This document shows positions 12,840 to 23,734 of a stretch of DNA of 64,000 nucleotides, piece after piece. The DNA is from Ceratothoa steindachneri (taxonomy: Eukaryota > Arthropoda > Malacostraca > Isopoda > Cymothoidae), in assembly GCA_963969495.1 (NCBI GenBank), contig OZ018321.1, positions 65,485,035 to 65,549,034 on the forward strand. Direction: 5' to 3'. How positions within the stretch are numbered: the stretch's first letter is position 1; each line of letters opens with the position of its first letter. The position numbers and the translations under genes were made by a program. The notes under the pieces are model-generated. The model saw only the letters and a program-made list of their open reading frames with translations, searched no databases and was not told where the DNA came from.

Positions 12840-14224
12840 TTGGGTTGAAGAATAAGTTCTTGCGGTTTTATCAAATTTATTCATTACCATTAACAATTTT
12901 AGAAAAACTTCATTTTTAATTGATAACAATATGCAATTTAATCAATAATGTATTCTCAGTTGTTATTTACGACTTCTTCCCAACGTTCAATTAGTTTTTC
13001 GATGCTTTTGCAATAAAAATCTTTGGATGTTGACTCAAAGAATTCGTCGAACTAGTTTCTTAATTTCACATCAGTATCGAACGAAACGCCGCGCAAATTG
13101 TTGGAGAGTGATCGGAATAATGGAAATATGATGGAGCCAAGTCTGGCGAATATGTAGGATATGGCAGGATTTCTAAATTAAGCGTTTGGATGGCCTCTTT
13201 TGTCATATTGGCAATGTGAGGACGAGCATTGTCGTGTTTCAGAAGGACTCCATAACGTCCATGAGGGCGCTTTTCACGAATAGCTTCGGCGAGTCAATAC
13301 ATTTGTTGAAAGTAGAGTTCTGCATTAACAATCTCGTGGTACGCAAGGAGCTCATAAAGAATCATGACTTCACAATCCCATCACAGACCCTGCATCGTCT
13401 TTCGTGGATGAAGTCCTTGCTTTAATCGCGGAGGGGTTTATTATTGGGGCTAAGCCATTGCTTTCGATGGTTCATGTTGAAATAAACACACCACTTTTCG
13501 TTGCCAGTGATGATGCGGTGAAGAAATCTGTCCTTATATCCACGAGTAGCCTAGTGACGAGCAAGCAAACAGGCGGCAATCGTAGGGCGTTGAAGTTTGT
13601 TTCTTTCGCTCAAAGCGTGCGGAACATATGCACCGAGTTTTTTAACTTTCATCATTGAATGAAGGTGATTTACTACAGTTTTCTCATCACACGCAAATTG
13701 TACAGCCAATTCTCTAGTCAATTGATGAGGATTTTTATGAACAAGGTCGTTCAATCGATCTTCATCGAACTTAATAGTTCGTAATTAAGATTGAAATGAC
13801 CGTTTTTGAAACGTGAAAACCACCATTGAGCTGTCATTTCTGATAAAGCCTCTTCTCCGTACACAGCACAAATATCTGGACGAGCTTTGGCTGCGTTTGC
13901 ATTGTTCCCGTCTCGATTGAAAATGAATAACGACAAGTGTCGAAAATGCGCCTTTCTTTCAACTTGATAATCCATTTTGAGGGTACAGAACAAAAATTAA
14001 ATTAACACAACTTTTAAATAAACTGCAATGACTTATTACTCAAATTCAAGACGTAGCCTAAGCAAAAGCCTAATAGTCTACGCTGTTAAGAGACGTAGCC
14101 TAACCTTTGCAAATTTTGCTCTCATTATTTATTATTGTTTCTTAATATGTGCACAAATCACGTCAACAAAAATTAAATCAACACAACATTAAAAAAACAG
14201 CAAGAATTTATTATTCAACCAATA
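12838..14224 (-). mobile_element. Mariner transposon inserted in the CR1-like LINE
   Basis: The element spans 12,840-14,222. Its terminal inverted repeats are imperfect: the left end begins TTGGGTTGAAGAATAAG and the right end, read on minus, begins TTGGTTGAATAATAAA. It is flanked by TA at 12,838-12,839 and 14,223-14,224, the mariner target duplication. The transposase is on the minus strand. The 5' end (right side) carries a partial duplication: ACAAAAATTAAAT.AACACAAC occurs at about 13,990 and again at about 14,168. This makes the element somewhat longer than the usual 1.3 kb. Confidence 0.85.
12955..13975 (-). pseudogene. Mariner transposase, inactive
   Basis: Mariner transposases cut and paste their element at TA sites, using an N-terminal helix-turn-helix pair and a DD34D catalytic triad. 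The start is ATG at 13,975, giving MDYQVERKAHFRHL. VYGEEALSEMTAQWWFSRFKNG and NPHQLTRELAVQF follow (helix-turn-helix region), then HLHSM.KVKKLGAYVPHAL, a family signature. After frameshifts come ITGNEKWC (aspartate replaced by asparagine), LKHDNARPH (second aspartate kept) and YSPDLAPSYF (third aspartate position is tyrosine). The end is ERWEEVVNNN. Two of three catalytic residues are lost and stops interrupt the frame, so it cannot be active. Confidence 0.88.
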
Positions 14225-14885
14225 GATAACATCCACCACCTCATCCCGATCCTGCTCACTGAAAACGAAGTGAAAGAATTCCATAAGGTTCGTTAGGCAT
14301 GCCTGTTGCCTTTGGAAACCGTGCTGGGAACTCTTCAGTAGCAGGCTCGACTCTAATTATGACGTTTTTAGTCCACCATGATGCTTTTCACGAGTTTACC
14401 GACTATTGAGGTTCAGCTAATAGGTCGGTAGTTCGACGGCTGGCTAGGGTCTCCTTTCTTGAAGATATGAGCCACCTTAGCTTCACGCCAGTCTCTAGGA
14501 ACGCATCCGGTCCGGATTGACATGTTGAAGATTGCGCTCAGATGTTGTGACATTTTATCGTGCACTTCTTTCAACACTTTAGGTAGAAACCTATCAGGGC
14601 CAGGAAACTTATTTGTCTTTAGATCAGTGATCTTTTATTTATTTCTCCTAGGGTCAAGTCCATTTCCTCCAGCTTTTCCTCCAAGTAAGAATCCGTTGTC
14701 TAAGGGATGGGCCACACTCTTCATTAAACACTAAAGAGAAGTAGCCGTTGAGGAGGTTAGCATTTCCTGCATCTGATTGCTTTAATGCCCCCTCCTCATT
14801 CACTAGAGGGCCAATCGTGCGATGGATTGGTTTACGGTTATTTACATAACCAAAGAACTCCTTGAGATTATCCTTGCACAATACA
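14223..14885 (-). pseudogene. CR1-like LINE, 5' part of RT region
   Basis: On minus the segment reads NLKEFFGYVNNRKPI and IGPLVNEEGALKQSD, then FPGPDRFLPKVLKEV near 14,590. IRTGCVPRDWREAKVAHIF and NYRPISLTS follow with frameshifts (14,400-14,520), then SQHGFQ and ACLTNLMEFF near 14,310. These are consecutive blocks of CR1/L2-type ORF2 from the linker into the RT. The reading stops at DVI, exactly at the mariner edge, and resumes at 12,839. The copy is 5'-truncated near 14,885; no endonuclease domain is seen. Confidence 0.8.
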
Positions 14886-15720
14886 CCCTGCTACAACTCT
14901 TGAGGAACTCATGGAACATCTTAACCTAACAAATACGACTGTTCTATGCTAACGGAGAAGGATTGGAAAGGTTCCCGTGATTTGAAAATGGGTCCCGCAC
15001 TAACTGTCTCCCGCGAATCTGCGACAGCGTGTTGTTTCTTTACACCTTTGGGCACCATTTTCGGTAGACTTGTTAGTGCTGTGAGAAGTGGATCCTTTAT
15101 CAGAAAGTTAAACGCTGCAGTTCAAAGATCAGTAGAGGAAACAGAATTTCAACAATTGAGAGGAGGACCTTAAACAAAAAGATCTTGTTGATTGTATTGT
15201 GCGATATTGAAGGAATTGTCAATTACAAACTATTAGACAACAATCAAACAATTAATGCTAACATCTACTGCAATCAACTTCAACGTTTTAAATCCGCTTC
15301 AGGCTAAGGCCGGGCGTCCCCGCTCAACAGAAAGGGTTGCGATCTTCCAACACGATAATATCTGTCCTCAAACAGATCGAATGACCAAAGATCAAGGAGC
15401 AAAGACCTAAGACCAAGGAGCTTGGTTGATAAATATTGCTTCATCTCTCATATTCCCATGACCTTGCTACTGCTGATTATCGCTTCTTTAGAAAATTATA
15501 GAACCCCGTGAATCGTCTTAAGTTGACTTCTAAGAATAGGTTAAAGAATAGTCGTATTCCTAATTTGCATCAAAACCTAAATACTTATAGAGGATCAACA
15601 TTTAAATAAGCTTGTTGACGGATGGAAGAGGTTCTAGAAATCAATGTTTCTTATGTTTATGATTAAATATTTTCAGATTTTTTTTATTTTTAATACATCC
15701 TCTATAATCGGACATTACTT
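14886..15720. other. No gene recognised
   Basis: A 75-residue plus-strand frame (14,946-15,173) has no recognisable family. The remainder is AT-rich and non-coding. Confidence 0.35.
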
Positions 15721-16075
15721 TCGTTCCAACCTAATTCAGAGCGTCGGGGATTGAGAGACCTTCCGCAGCCTGAACGGCCAGCCAGGATCTCCTTTTCTAC
15801 AACATACGTGGCACAATGCTTTGAGGAAGCAATTGACACACTTGGCAAAAAATGAAAAGGAATTATCATGTAAGACCTTAGAACAACTTATACAGACTTC
15901 GGCAAATTGGAATTTGCATGTTTACACGAGCAAATCGCATTAGCCCAAGCGGTGGAAGTAGTAGAACATCCGCGGCAGTGTCACGAATGTGGTATGACTG
16001 AAGTAGTGTAGCGGGCATGGACTGACGTGCCCCACCGGGAACAATTGATTTTATGTCGTTTATCTGCTCTCTTGG
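15721..16075. other. Unrecognised, higher-GC patch
   Basis: This patch differs in composition from the AT-rich DNA before it and borders family J sequence. Short plus-strand peptide stretches can be read but stops are frequent, and no motif was recognised. Confidence 0.3.
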
Positions 16076-16995
16076 CAGTCCCCTGTTATAGCAAAGAAGA
16101 GGTTACCAGTGTTGGATAAAGTCACCCTTGGGTGGCTCCAAAGAAAGGTGAGAGGGAAGGCACTACACAAGTAGATTTGGTTAAGGATGAAACCTCTTCT
16201 CCTGTTGTACCCTATTAGAAGGGCCCCTTAGAAAGCACAGGAGGGAGGGTACCTCCTTTCAGAGCTAGAACTGCCCGAGGGCGGATCCAAAGTTGGCAAA
16301 GTGGAAACCCCTTTGTAGCATGGAAATGGTGAAAGGGAAGCCTCTCCACCGGTCGATGATGTTCCTTAGTTTTACTTCGTCATCACCAACTGGAAAAGGT
16401 GAAGCCGCGCTTGGAAGTGGATCTGCATGCGACTGCTGTCGCTTAATATTCCCTTCTCTTGAAACAATAGTATTATTATAAGAAAAAAATCAATGCATTA
16501 AAAGTAGATACTATGACCTACCATTACCTTGTGAGTTTAAGAGAAGAGTCTTCATAGGATCAGAAAATTCATGTGTGAAATCATTTACACCTACTTATCC
16601 CACGAGCCTGAGCTAAGATGGGTTTGGACAACCCGGCCCGCCATTTTGGCCAAATTGTCCTCGATCTTTAACCAAAAAAGATGGTACCGAAGTAGCCACC
16701 TTATATCTGTACTGAAACTAGGGAGCAGACTTGAGGACTCAACACACCTTGTACCTAATACTTATCCTAGCCAGCGTGTTTATGGCCCTCTCATCAGGCT
16801 GTATACAGTGCCACTCGACTAAGCACCAAAATATAAGAGTGGAAGGAGGTAGGTGGGTACCCTGAGAGGGGCGGGTCCACTCACGAGTAGGAATGGTGAC
16901 CACTTATTAATGTATCATACCCAGGCGGCGAATGGGTATAGCGAACCCATCTCTGTCCACTTAGAGCAATTCATCCTGTTACGAAGTGTGGGTAG
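16076..16995 (-). repeat. Family J LINE fragment, 5' region
   Basis: This DNA aligns by eye with 55.1-55.8 kb. Matching stretches are CCTTTGTAGCATGGAAATGGTG.AA.GGGAA (16,308-16,340) with 55,230-55,258, and GGATGGTGA..ACTTATTA...ATCATACCC (about 16,890-16,922) with 55,715-55,752. At 55 kb it lies upstream of ORF1 on the minus strand, so it is probably the ORF1 start and 5' untranslated region. No intact frame is present. Confidence 0.5.
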
Positions 16996-17097
16996 ACAAA
17001 AGGTTGAGGAGATAGCAAAAATAATAATAATCAATAATAAAAATAAATAAAAAATCAAATAACAAAATGAAATTTTCAAATAAAAAAGAAATAACAA

Positions 17098-17165
<68 letters not shown>

Positions 17166-17505
17166 AAACTACTACTACTACGACTACTAATGAAAATAGT
17201 AATGATAAAGATAGTGATAGTAATAATGATGGAGATAATAGCACTGATAAAAATAATAATAATAATAATGAATAATAACATTTAAATAAAAATAAATGGA
17301 AATATACATACCAAATCAAATAATAAATAAATAAAAATAAATAAAAACTTATTTTAAAAAAATTAAAAAGTCAAATAAAAATACTACTACTACCAATAAT
17401 AATAACAATGATAATAATAGCACTGATAATAATAATGAAAATAGTAATGATAATGATGATATGATAGTGAACGTGATAATAATAATAATAAATAAAGATA
17501 AAAAG
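16996..17505. repeat. Simple-sequence cluster: (ACT)n and AAT-rich
   Basis: An almost pure (CTA)n run occupies about 17,099-17,165, with related tri- and tetranucleotide sequence (AATA, GATA, TAATAA) on both sides to about 17,505. The long poly-Leu, poly-Val and poly-Ser frames here are repeat artefacts. Confidence 0.95.
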
Positions 17506-18161
17506 TGCTGAAAGGTCACAAGGGCGGATGCGCCCCAACAACTTTTCCAGGCCAAATCAGGGAGATCTATTCAACCCAGTGCCAGGGCTTCCATGATTGC
17601 ACTCAGACCGGAAGGATGTGCAATTTTTCCGGCTACCAAGGGTCTCTATCGGGTCAACACCACCTCGAAATTTTGAGGAGACCTACTGGAGAATCGCTAG
17701 TCCTCTTTCTCTTCCGATCCCGCTCTCAAGGGAGAATTGAGCGTCGAGGAAAGAGGGCGTGGCCATTGTAACTCGTCGACTTTGGCCCCTTTAAATCAAG
17801 ACCGGGTGATCCTGCGGTGCTTCTTCCGCATAGGTTGGTTCCAAACTTAGTGGCCCCTTGCGAACGAAGATGCCACACAACTGCAGCAGTGCGGAAGGTG
17901 AGGCGTGTCAATGGGTCCGCAAATACGGGCACTCGAGCCAAGAAGACGCGCTATACCTCCAGATACCAGGTGTTAAAAATATCAACAATTGGTACTCACC
18001 TGCAGGGTTGAACTATGTAGGTATAACTGAGACGAAAGCCCAATTAGTCAATATGTGGGCCATCGGAACAGAGGTAAGGAAGGAGCTCTCCTGAACAGAG
18101 TACACGACGGACTAGCACCAGGAAAACGAGTATGGCATGTCAGAAGGATGTAAATAAAAGT
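17506..18161. other. Unrecognised, with a possible zinc-knuckle ORF
   Basis: A plus-strand frame at 17,858-18,094 (78 residues) contains CQWVRKYGHSSQ. This faintly recalls the C-x2-C-x4-H knuckle of LINE ORF1 or Gag proteins, but the second and last cysteines are absent. A minus frame of 71 residues overlaps it. Neither can be assigned. The segment ends abruptly where the 5' LTR of copy A begins. Confidence 0.25.
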
Positions 18162-18355
18162 CTTGGAGTCTTATCTCAGCTACCGGATGCCAATGTTTAA
18201 ACAAGGAAGTTATCGTCCCCCCGTTCGCCCCCATACGCCGACCTCGCCAAATCGAGTTAGGCTTATGAACAGATAAGGCATTGTTCCCCGGCCCGGCTGT
18301 GCGTTCCCTCCAAGCTTCCACTCCATTTTCCCCCACGCCAAGGAGATGTCCTGGC

Positions 18356-18364
18356 TATTTATAT
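18356..18364 (+). promoter_or_regulatory. TATA box in 5' LTR of copy A
   Basis: TATTTATAT is conserved at the same LTR position in all four LTRs of the window (22,761; 48,274; 52,680). It would place the start of transcription about 30 bp downstream. The start itself is inferred. Confidence 0.6.
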
Positions 18365-18549
18365 GGAAACTTTACCACAAAGATCAGATTGGAGATCCAG
18401 ATTTTCGTCGCGAAACATCACCACGACCCTCTCTCCCTTTGTGCGCCAAGGGACCTCGACCTCAGATTCACCATCACTTGTCCAGAAAGAGGACAATATT
18501 CCTTGAGTGCCAAAGGTTCGCGCCTTTCCGACGACAAGTCCCCAAGGCT

Positions 18550-18940
18550 CCCCCCCTGTTGTTCAAGGAGAACAGCATTAGAACAGCCATTGTTCGTTTT
18601 GAGCCCTTCGCCAAGAAACGGTTCTCATCGCCCCCTGTTGTTCAAGGAGAACAGCATTAGAACAGCCATTGTTCGTTTTGAGCCCTTCGCCAAGAAACGG
18701 TTCTCATCCCCCCTGTTGTTCAAGGAGAACAACCTAGAACAGCCATTGTTCGTTTTGAGCCCTTCGCCAAGAAACGGTTCTCACCCCCCCTGTTGTTCAA
18801 GGAGAACAACATTAGAACAGCCATTGTTCTTGAGCCCGTAGACAAGAGACGGTTCTCATTCCCCCCTTTGTTCAGAAGAGAACAAAGTAGAACAGCCATT
18901 GTTCTTCAAGCCGTTCGTCGAGTAACGGTTCTCCTTTCCA
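18550..18940 (+). repeat. LTR module array, five units
   Basis: Five imperfect units of about 78 bp. Each has a C-run, TGTTGTTC-AAGGA-GAACAAC (or a variant), AGAACA-GCCAT-TGTTC, a variable GAGCCC stretch and ACGGTTCTC. It lies between the TATA box and AATAAA, so it should be in the RNA. The 187-residue frame across it is an artefact of the repeat. Confidence 0.9.
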
Positions 18941-19262
18941 AGACGCCTCGTCAGGATCCTTTTATCCCCCCCCCCTTCGGCTGGAACTCGCCAGTGGACC
19001 GAATATTCCTTCAAGTACCTTCCACTGCACCCTAATGAAAAGTTACGTAAGCCAAACGTCACCTTTTGAGTATTGATCCCTTTTTGTCAATTCTATCCTG
19101 TGCTTTAAATTGTTTATCGAACCATCCCATCTCTTTAACTCTATATTTGTTTTACCTTTTTTTAATCCCTTAAATCCTTGAATTAGCCCGAGTCTCCACG
19201 ACCCTTTCCATTCTGTTTATGTCAATATTTTCCGTTTTTGTGTATTGTTTATAGTTATTATT

Positions 19263-19268
19263 AATAAA
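19263..19268 (+). terminator. Poly(A) signal of copy A 5' LTR
   Basis: AATAAA in TTATTAATAAAACTC, conserved in all four LTRs (23,514; 49,257; 53,662). It marks the end of R by position. Confidence 0.55.
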
Positions 19269-19471
19269 ACTCTATTTTATTAATGATAGCAATATTATTA
19301 TCCTTGAGCTCAGTTCCACTTCTTAAGCATTTTGAAGATACATAATATCGGCCGCCAGACAGTAAACGCACTCTAAAGATAATTAAGGAAGTTCCCTCAA
19401 CGAATAGTGTAATATATGGTATCGTCGGGAGTCATTCTACGACATATATATATATATATACTATTTAAATT

Positions 19472-19489
19472 TGGTATCAGGTGTGTAAG
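19472..19489 (+). other. Candidate primer-binding site, copy A
   Basis: TGGTATCAGGTGTGTAAG starts with the TGG expected to pair with a tRNA CCA end. It lies 27 bp after the LTR edge, with a (TA)n stretch between, which is farther than usual. The same arrangement occurs in copy B at 49,466. The matching tRNA was not determined. Confidence 0.35.
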
Positions 19490-19812
19490 GTTTAACGCTA
19501 TATCTTTGCAAACACTGGTCTCAGTCGAGTAAAGCATAGTGTTATTCGTTATAATAATAGAATATAGTAGTTTCCTTTTGTTTTAACGATTGCTATCCCC
19601 TTTTTTTTTGAAACTTAAGAAGCTGGAGTAGCTCAAGGAACGGTTATAATAATTTGTTTGTGTTTTTTGTGATTTTAGTCAGTGGTTATTCAGATCGAGA
19701 AACCAAGTACGAATAGGTCAGTGCCCATATTTAGGTAGGCTAATTCTATAGAGGCATAATTCTTGTTGCAAGGAATTTTAGTTGGTTGACTAGTGCGCCC
19801 CCAAGTGCAAAG

Positions 19813-22050
19813 ATGACTCAGTTTGAAATCTTTAAAGCGCAAGGAGAGTCCTGTGGACTTTCCGGAAAAGAACTAATTGAGTACATTCAAGAGGAGCAAA
19901 GAAAAGAGGAAGAAAGAGAAAAACAAAGAAAAAAGGAAGAAAGAGAAATACAACGAGAAGAAAAAGAAAGAGTAATCCGACAAGAGGAACGAGAAAAAGA
20001 AAGAGAAAGAGAGGAACGGATAAGACAAGCTGAGCTTCAGATTGAATTAGCTCGGATTAAAGCAGAAGTTCAAAGAAAAAAGGTAGAAAAAGAAAGAGAA
20101 AGAGAGGAACGGGGAAGAGTAATCCAACGAGAAGAACGAGAAGGAAAAATACAACGAGAAGAACGAGAAAAAGAAATCCAACGAGAAGAAAGAAGGACGG
20201 ATTCGCGCCCCTTCCCAGGAAAGCTGACAAAGTTTCCGAGCCCCGTAAAACCCCAAAACTTCTTTCCCCAAAACCAACAACGGGACTCCAAACCTCCCGT
20301 TAAGACTTCTCCTCCATCTCTCTTCCCGAAGCGACCAACCATATGATTCACCTGTGGTGTAGAAAACCACATGAGCTGGAATTGCCCCCAAAATTCTAGG
20401 CTTAAAAGCGGACCAGCCCACCAAGTTCACCAGATTAATGCAACCCCGGCTCCCCCGGTGGTGCAGACCCAAGCAGAAACTTCTCCCCCTCCGTCAGGCC
20501 ACCAGGTAAATTTGTTTTTTGGTAAAAGTTCATCGGGAACTTTGAAATATGAGGAGGGCAGCGTGGACAGCTGTCGAGTATCGACTCTCGTCAGGGACAC
20601 AGGATGTACGTGTTTCATCGTGTCGAACGAACTCCTCCCAGTGGCCTCTAACCACGAAAAATTTGCGGTGGTACATGACCACCTTGGGCGGGCGAACCGA
20701 TTCCCCGTCGCTAGATGTTACCTGCAGTGTCAATATTATAATGGCTGGGCTGAAGTCATTGTAGCACCCATACAATTCTGTTCCGTACTTATAGGACAGA
20801 GCCCCCAAGTAAGTTTCGACCCTGTGTTTCAGGCCGCCCTTCCTCAAGGCCGAGATAAGAAAGAAGCCCAGGAGCCCGTCCCCATCAGAACCCCGATACC
20901 GTCCGATTTCTCGGAGACCCCTAACCAGGACTTTAGGACGGAAAATGAGGAGTGTGAATCACTAACACCCTTAGGTGATAAGGCCCCAGACAAGGACACG
21001 GAGACTGTCCCTGGACCCCAAGAAAAAAAGAACCCCCAACGCGCCCATGAAGATACCTTCGTAGAACTGGACGAAGCATCGGCGCTTGAAGAGGATTGCC
21101 CCGCGGAGTCCCTTAATGTAATCCAGACAGTGCGCATCCAACCTGATGCCGATTACCCTCCTCCTTCCCTACCAGGCGAGTCTTTGGAACCCTCTGACCT
21201 GGATAGTGACGCGCAGCTGACACCACGTCAGAAGAGTCAGCTACAAGAACTATTTGAATGGAATCACCATTTACCCACCCTATTAGCTCTTTTCGAGCAA
21301 CTGCGTGAAAATGGCCTCACCATTGGCCCCAGCAAATGCCAGTTTGCCCACGAAACCATCAAATATTTGGGTTTCAAAATAGGACAAAACAAGTTAGGTC
21401 CCCAAGAGAACAAGATTAAGGCAATTGCCGACATGCCCCTCCCGATTACAAAGAAGCCATTAAGATCGATCCTAGGATCAGCTTCTCCCTATCAGCGATT
21501 TGTTCCGAATTTCGCTGCAATTTCGGCCCCCCTATGCCCCCTTCAGGAAAAGAATTTCTCCGATCGTTTACGTTGGAATGATGTCGCTGTTTCCCATTTT
21601 AATCAGCTCAAAAGTAAGTTCATTTCTGCCCCCATTTTTAAGTTGCCCAACCCGGAAAAATCCTTTGGGGTTAAGACCGACGTGATCAACGAGGGCATTG
21701 GAGGTGTACTCCTTCAATAGGTGGATGACAGAACGAGTCATCCAGTTGCATATGCTAGTCGTCAATTATTACCACGCGGAAAGAGATATGCCACTAGAGA
21801 AAAGATAGCTCTATCAATTATCTGGGTCATAGACAAATTCAAGCTGTACTTGATATGTAAAGAATTTCAAATAGGAACCGACCACCGTCCGTTAGCCTAT
21901 ATTAGGAATTTGAGACACTCAAACGGCCGCATCATGCGCTGGAGTTTACTCTTGCAAGAGTATCAGTTTAAAATAAATTAGATAAAAGGTTCCGATAACC
22001 AGGTCGCTGACGCCCTCAGTAGAAATGCGTTACCGAATAGCGTAGAATAA
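19813..22050 (+). pseudogene. Gag-Pol of Gypsy copy A, deleted and interrupted
   Basis: I chose the ATG at 19,813 because copy B uses the matching ATG. Gag starts MTQFEIFKAQGESCG, followed by a long Arg/Glu/Lys coiled coil (about residues 30-140). A zinc knuckle FTCGVENHMSWNC follows, whose first cysteine codon is TGA (20,344-20,346). Then come a retropepsin-type protease with DTG at 20,596-20,604, an acidic linker, the RT thumb (LRENGLTIGPSKC, KYLGFKIG) and RNase H (GIGGVLLQ, HPVAYASRQLLP, TDHRPLAYI, NQVADALSRN). All are in one frame. The RT fingers and palm with the catalytic aspartates are absent, and so is integrase. Further stops are TAG at 21,718 and TAG at 21,979. Known Ty3/Gypsy Pol needs RT and integrase to move, so this copy depends on other elements. 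Confidence 0.9.
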
Positions 22051-22460
22051 TTGTATTCATAGGATTAGTATCTCCATGTAGGTATATACCGTCTTGTACG
22101 ACTTAATTTAAGATTCTTTTGCAATATAATTAATTAATGTCGATGTCTGAATTTTGTAACGCTCAATGTCTAATTTTTGTATGTATATATATTTGTTCTT
22201 ATTAATTTACGTATAAATTATTTTGTCCCGTATGTACTAAGTTTATATCATTTCATTGTTCCATGCTCTTTTTTTTTCTTTGATTAAGTTGTATTAAAGG
22301 TTATTTTCCCCTGTAATCTAAAGATCAAAATAATCATATGTGTTGAGGTAATACTAGTTAGGTGCAGGAAGGTGCGGTTGGTACAAGAAAACGAGTTCCC
22401 TACAACGGAGCTCTATCGTTGTCCCTTCTCTCTTTTTTTTTCGAAGTGACAACTTCCCCT

Positions 22461-22472
22461 GGAATGGAGGGG
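22461..22472 (+). other. Polypurine tract, copy A
   Basis: GGAATGGAGGGG lies directly before the 3' LTR, where LTR elements prime plus-strand DNA. It is identical in copy B. Confidence 0.8.
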
Positions 22473-23692
22473 TGTGATAGAACGTGTTGAAGCTGCGTTT
22501 AATTTCAACTCCTACCCCGTATTATTTAAAACCACGATGCTGCCCACGTGCATCTTCGATTCGAGGCTTGGAGTCTTATCTCAGCTACCGGATGCCAATG
22601 TTTAAACAAGGAGGTTATCGTCCCCCCGTTCGCCCCCATACGCCGACCTCGCCAGATCGAGTTAGGCTTATGAACAGATAAGGCATTGTTCCCTGGCCCG
22701 GCTGTGCGTTCCCTCCAAGCTTCCACTCCATTTTCCCCCACGCCAAGGAGATGTCCTGGCTATTTATATGGAAACTTTACCACTAAGATCAGATTGGAGA
22801 TCCAGATTTTCGTCGCGAAACATCACCACGACCCTCTCTCCCTTTGTGCGCCAAGGGACCTCGACCTCGAGATTCACCATCACTTGTCCAGAAGGAGGAC
22901 AATATTCCTTGAGTGCCAAAGGTTCGCGCCTTTCCGACGACAAGTCCCCAAGGCTTCCCCCCCCCTGTTGTTCAAGGAGAACAGCATTAGAACAGCCATT
23001 GTTAGTTTTGAGCCCTTCGCCAAGAAACGGTTCTCACCCCCCCTGTTGTTCAAGGAGAACAACATTAGAACAGCCATTGTTCTTGAGCCCGTAGACAAGA
23101 GACGGTTCTCATTCCCCCCTTTGTTCAGAAGAGAACAAAGTAGAACAGCCATTGTTCTTCAAGCCGTTCGTCGAGTAACGGTTCTCCTTTCCAAGACGCC
23201 TCGTCAGGATCCTTTTATCCCCCCCCTTCGGCTGGAACTCGCCAGCGGACCGAATATTCCTTCAAGTACCTTCCACTGCACCCTAATGAAAAGTTACGTA
23301 AGCCAAACGTCACCTTTTGAGTATTGATCCCTTTTTGTCAATTCTATCCTGTGCTTTAAATTGTTTAACGAACCATCCCATCTCTTTAACTCTATATTTG
23401 TTTTACCTTTTTTTAATCCCTTAAATCCTTGGATTAGCCTGAGTCTCCACGACCCTTTCCATTCTGTTTATGTCAATATTTTCCGTTTTTGTGTATTGTT
23501 TATAGTTATTATTAATAAAACTCTATTTTATTAATGATAGCAATATTATTATCCTTGAGCTCAGTTCCACTTCTTAAGCATTTTGAAGATACATAATATC
23601 GACCGCCAGACAGTAAACGCACTCTAAAGATAATTAAGGAAGTTCCCTCAACGAATAGTGTAATATATGGTATCGTCGGGAGTCATTCTACG

Positions 23693-23695
<3 letters not shown>
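22473..23695 (+). repeat. 3' LTR of copy A
   Basis: It starts TGTGATAGAAC and ends TTCTACGACA, with TG/CA termini. It is 1,223 bp long, shorter than in copy B because it has three palindromic modules (22,957-23,192) instead of six. TATA is at 22,761 and AATAAA at 23,514. Confidence 0.95.

Positions 23696-23734
<39 letters not shown>
23696..23734. repeat. (TA)n tract between copy A and Tc1 element
   Basis: A TA array of about 40 bp joins the LTR end to the Tc1 terminal repeat. It is the likely source of the TA target used by the Tc1 element. Confidence 0.9.

Larger units (their letters stand above)
18162..19444 (+). repeat. 5' LTR of copy A, 5'-truncated
   Basis: It matches the 3' LTR (22,473-23,695) from its 95th base onward and ends GACA. 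It holds a TATA box (18,356-18,364), five palindromic modules (18,550-18,940) and AATAAA (19,263-19,268). The missing first 94 bp include the terminal TG. Confidence 0.92.
18162..23695 (+). mobile_element. Gypsy copy A: non-autonomous LTR retrotransposon
   Basis: The parts are a 5' LTR (truncated), a leader with a candidate primer-binding site, one Gag-protease-RNase H frame, a polypurine tract and a 3' LTR. It is nearly colinear with copy B at 47,985-53,844, in the same orientation about 30 kb away. Integrase and the catalytic half of RT are absent in both. The first 94 bp of the 5' LTR are missing relative to the 3' LTR, so no target duplication can be seen. Copy A also carries stops not found in B. 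The 3' edge runs into a (TA)n tract and then a Tc1 element. Confidence 0.9.

Noticed and set aside
16915..17319. 134-residue Leu/Val frame that looks like a membrane protein
   Set aside because: It is encoded by (ACT)n and related simple repeats and has no start context or conserved segment.
22686..23327. 213-residue open frame in the 3' LTR of copy A (and 173-187-residue frames in other LTRs)
   Set aside because: They run across the module array and the LTR edge, differ between copies and resemble no protein. They follow from the repeat's length and composition.
17981..23695. Segmental duplication as the source of Gypsy copies A and B
   Set aside because: Similarity stops at the LTR edges in both, and copy B has its own TGTGT target duplication, so two insertions fit better.
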